Shown: positions 6,355-7,104 of the stretch, piece after piece | How positions within the stretch are numbered: the stretch's first letter is position 1 | How the letters are laid out: each line of letters starts with the position of its first letter | NCBI GenBank assembly: GCA_035512595.1 | Contig: DATKDU010000526.1 | Coordinates: forward strand, 1-7,104 | DNA: 7,104 nt | Direction of reading: 5' to 3' | From: DATKDU01 sp035512595 | Lineage (GTDB): Bacteria > Planctomycetota > Planctomycetia > Pirellulales > Pirellulaceae | Notes under the pieces: generated by a model | Database searches by the model: none | What the model was told of the DNA's origin: nothing | The model's input: the letters and a program-made list of their open reading frames with translations, nothing else | Translations under genes and position numbers: made by a program

Positions 6355-6441
6355 GCGCAGAGGCGCGGAGGCGCGGAGACGCAGAGCAGCAAAAGATTTT
6401 TGTCTTCCTCTCTGCGCCTCTGCGCCTCCGCGCCTCTGCGC
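6355..6441. repeat. Large inverted repeat, 32-bp GCGCAGAGG-type arms
   Basis: The left arm (6355-6386) and right arm (6410-6441) are reverse complements at 30 of 32 positions, around a 23-base AT-richer loop. Each arm is itself built of GAGGCGCGGAGGCGC-type short periodic units. From memory, the sequence CTCTGCGCCTCTGCGCC is a widespread dispersed repeat in planctomycetes and several other phyla, usually seen as spurious arginine-rich frames. The right arm is followed by seven A residues and the left arm is preceded by TTT. Read on the minus strand, T7 therefore precedes the stem and AAA follows it; read on the plus strand, A7 follows. Neither is a proper terminator arrangement. Confidence 0.8.
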
Positions 6442-6526
6442 AAAAAAACGACGGGCGTTGAGATCGTCAGAATTTGGAACCCCGGTTCCCGCTTTCGATC
6501 CGGGACTCGCGGCGCGGTAGACTGGC

Positions 6527-6694
6527 CGCTTCACGATCCGCGACTTGCTCTGGCTGACGGTGGTGGTGGCGCTGGCGGTGGCGTGGTGGATCGACAGGAG
6601 CCGATTGGCCCAGAGAATTGAGGAATTGACTCCGAGTCTGGACCTGCAGTTCGATCCAGATTCATTCAAGTCCACTACGCCGTTCGTGCGTTAG
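6527..6694 (+). pseudogene. Headless copy of the RFTIRDLLWLT-leader family
   Basis: The frame reads RFTIRDLLWLT, then a hydrophobic span ending AVAWW, then IDRSRLAQRIEELT and a polar tail to FVR, with TAG at 6692-6694 (55 codons). It has no start: the two codons before CGC are ACT and GGC, preceded by an in-frame TAG at 6518-6520, and no in-frame ATG, GTG or usable TTG lies before the conserved leader. Bases 6527-6571 are identical to 6883-6927 in the intact copy downstream, and the identity begins exactly at the CGC codon after the lost start. The reading frame is otherwise clean, so the loss or truncation is probably recent. It is most likely a duplication remnant. A sequencing error over the start, or use of a highly unusual start codon, is less likely. 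Confidence 0.75.
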
Positions 6695-6750
6695 CCAATC
6701 CCCAAACTGCCGCGAGTTGGCCCCGATCGGCCACTTGGCGCGGCCATCGG

Positions 6751-6826
6751 CAGAATAATGAGAGCAGAATCATGGGAGCAGAACCATCCTGATTTTGTCC
6801 GCCATGATTCTGCCCCTATTATTCTG
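6751..6826. repeat. Inverted array of 14-base CAGAATMATG units
   Basis: Three 14-base units follow each other on the plus strand: CAGAATAATGAGAG, CAGAATCATGGGAG, CAGAACCATCCTGA. Two more units in opposite orientation lie at about 6802-6829. As a result the arms 6751-6775 and 6802-6826 are reverse complements at 22 of 25 positions around a 26-base loop. From memory, GCAGAATCATGGG-type tandem units are dispersed in planctomycete and other genomes. It sits between the headless copy and the intact microprotein gene, 50 bases before the latter. Confidence 0.75.
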
Positions 6827-6863
6827 CTGATCCGATCCGCGGGCTGCGTCGCTCGATCCGCCT

Positions 6864-6868
6864 AAGGA
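6864..6868 (+). promoter_or_regulatory. Ribosome binding site AAGGA for the 43-aa microprotein
   Basis: AAGGA lies 8 bases before the ATG at 6877, good spacing for a Shine-Dalgarno in a region where most genes lack one. It supports translation of the short gene and its start. Confidence 0.6.
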
Positions 6869-6876
6869 CTCTCGCC

Positions 6877-7008
6877 ATGTTCCGCTTCACGATCCGCGAC
6901 TTGCTCTGGCTGACGGTGGTGGTGGCGATGGGGGTCGCGTGGTGGGTGGACAGGAGCGGGCTCACTAAGAGGCTATCCGAAAAGTTTGCAGAGGAAAAAC
7001 GCAGCTAG
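6877..7008 (+). CDS. RFTIRDLLWLT-leader membrane microprotein, 43 aa
   Basis: The frame starts ATG-TTC and reads MFRFTIRDLLWLT, a hydrophobic stretch to about residue 24 (ending AWWV), DRSG, then a charged helix LTKRLSEKFAEEKRS before TAG at 7006-7008. It is a predicted single-pass inner-membrane microprotein with a short cytoplasmic or periplasmic helix; topology cannot be fixed from the sequence. Support for expression is the AAGGA site at proper spacing and a leader shared with the longer gene at 4182. The first 45 bases of shared leader are identical to the headless copy at 6527. The stop codon falls inside the left arm of a dyad (7004-7056). It could be a stand-alone functional peptide, or a truncated copy of a longer relative whose soluble domain was lost. 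The function is unknown. Confidence 0.65.
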   Translation: MFRFTIRDLLWLTVVVAMGVAWWVDRSGLTKRLSEKFAEEKRS

Positions 7009-7056
7009 CACGCTGCCCGGTAATGGAATGTGGGTAACGGTTCGGGAGGTGCTAGC
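7004..7056. repeat. Dyad GCTAGCAC-N37-GTGCTAGC at microprotein 3' end
   Basis: GCTAGCAC (7004-7011) and GTGCTAGC (7049-7056) are perfect 8-bp reverse complements. Between them a CCCG/CGGG pair can close an inner stem, and GGTAA occurs twice. The left arm contains the stop codon of the 43-aa gene. It may be a terminator-like RNA structure or the edge of a repeated element. The remaining bases to the window end show no gene. Confidence 0.45.
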
Positions 7057-7104
7057 CGTCGCAGCATCAAGCCGATCGCCGTGACACGAGTCATCGACTC
7101 GCTG

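Larger units (their letters stand above)
6044..6876. other. 833-base gap with repeats and one gene remnant
   Basis: The region upstream of DUF1501 has no credible intact gene. From 6044 to about 6350 I see only short open frames without domains and small dyads (TTGAT-G-ATCAA near 6081-6091, AGCCA/TGGCT near 6113-6128). No strong promoter for DUF1501 is evident. The rest holds a 32-bp-arm inverted repeat (6355-6441), a headless leader-family copy (6527-6694) and an inverted array of 14-base units (6751-6826). Confidence 0.6.

Noticed and set aside
6355..6441. Intrinsic terminator
   Set aside because: The stem is far longer than usual and no T-run follows it on either strand.
6072..6443. Minus-strand frame of 123 codons upstream of DUF1501
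   Set aside because: It starts inside the arm of the 32-bp inverted repeat and has no recognisable domain.
6751..6829. CRISPR array
   Set aside because: The units are 14 bases with no unique spacers and occur in both orientations, and no cas gene is present.
7035..7104. GGTTCG near the window end as a tRNA T-loop
   Set aside because: No acceptor, D or anticodon stem can be drawn around it.

Overview
The window looks like chromosomal DNA of a planctomycete, probably of the Pirellulales type. The reasons are a Tat-targeted DUF1501 protein, short proteins starting with the RFTIRDLLWLT membrane leader, a free-standing ClpX-type zinc finger, high GC, long gene-poor gaps and many palindromic dispersed repeats. 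This placement rests on remembered family distributions, not on a search.

Layout. (1) 42-2325, minus strand: lepA (translation factor EF-4) followed after 28 bases by a 143-residue protein of unknown function, probably co-transcribed. (2) 2326-3220: an 895-base gap between divergent genes, without a credible gene but with several hairpins and a heptamer tandem repeat. (3) 3221-4685, plus strand: a small ClpX-type zinc-finger protein, a 384-base gap with more hairpins, then a tight pair made of a 104-residue lipoprotein and a 167-residue single-pass membrane protein carrying the RFTIRDLLWLT leader. The last 18 codons of that membrane protein lie in a double-hairpin repeat. (4) 4682-6043, minus strand: a DUF1501 protein, convergent with the previous gene and overlapping it at the stop codons. 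(5) 6044-7104: mostly non-coding, with a 32-bp-arm inverted repeat, a headless second copy of the leader family (no start codon), an inverted array of 14-bp units, and a third copy that is an intact 43-codon membrane microprotein with a good ribosome binding site.

How it fits together. lepA is housekeeping and DUF1501 is a typical planctomycete exported protein. No defence system, CRISPR array, RNA gene, integrase or complete insertion sequence is visible. The most unusual feature is the recurrence of one N-terminal membrane leader three times in 2.8 kb, in three states: fused to a larger domain, decayed without a start codon, and stand-alone. Two copies share a 45-base identical stretch. Together with the dense hairpin repeats, this suggests the leader spreads by duplication as a DNA module; that is an inference.
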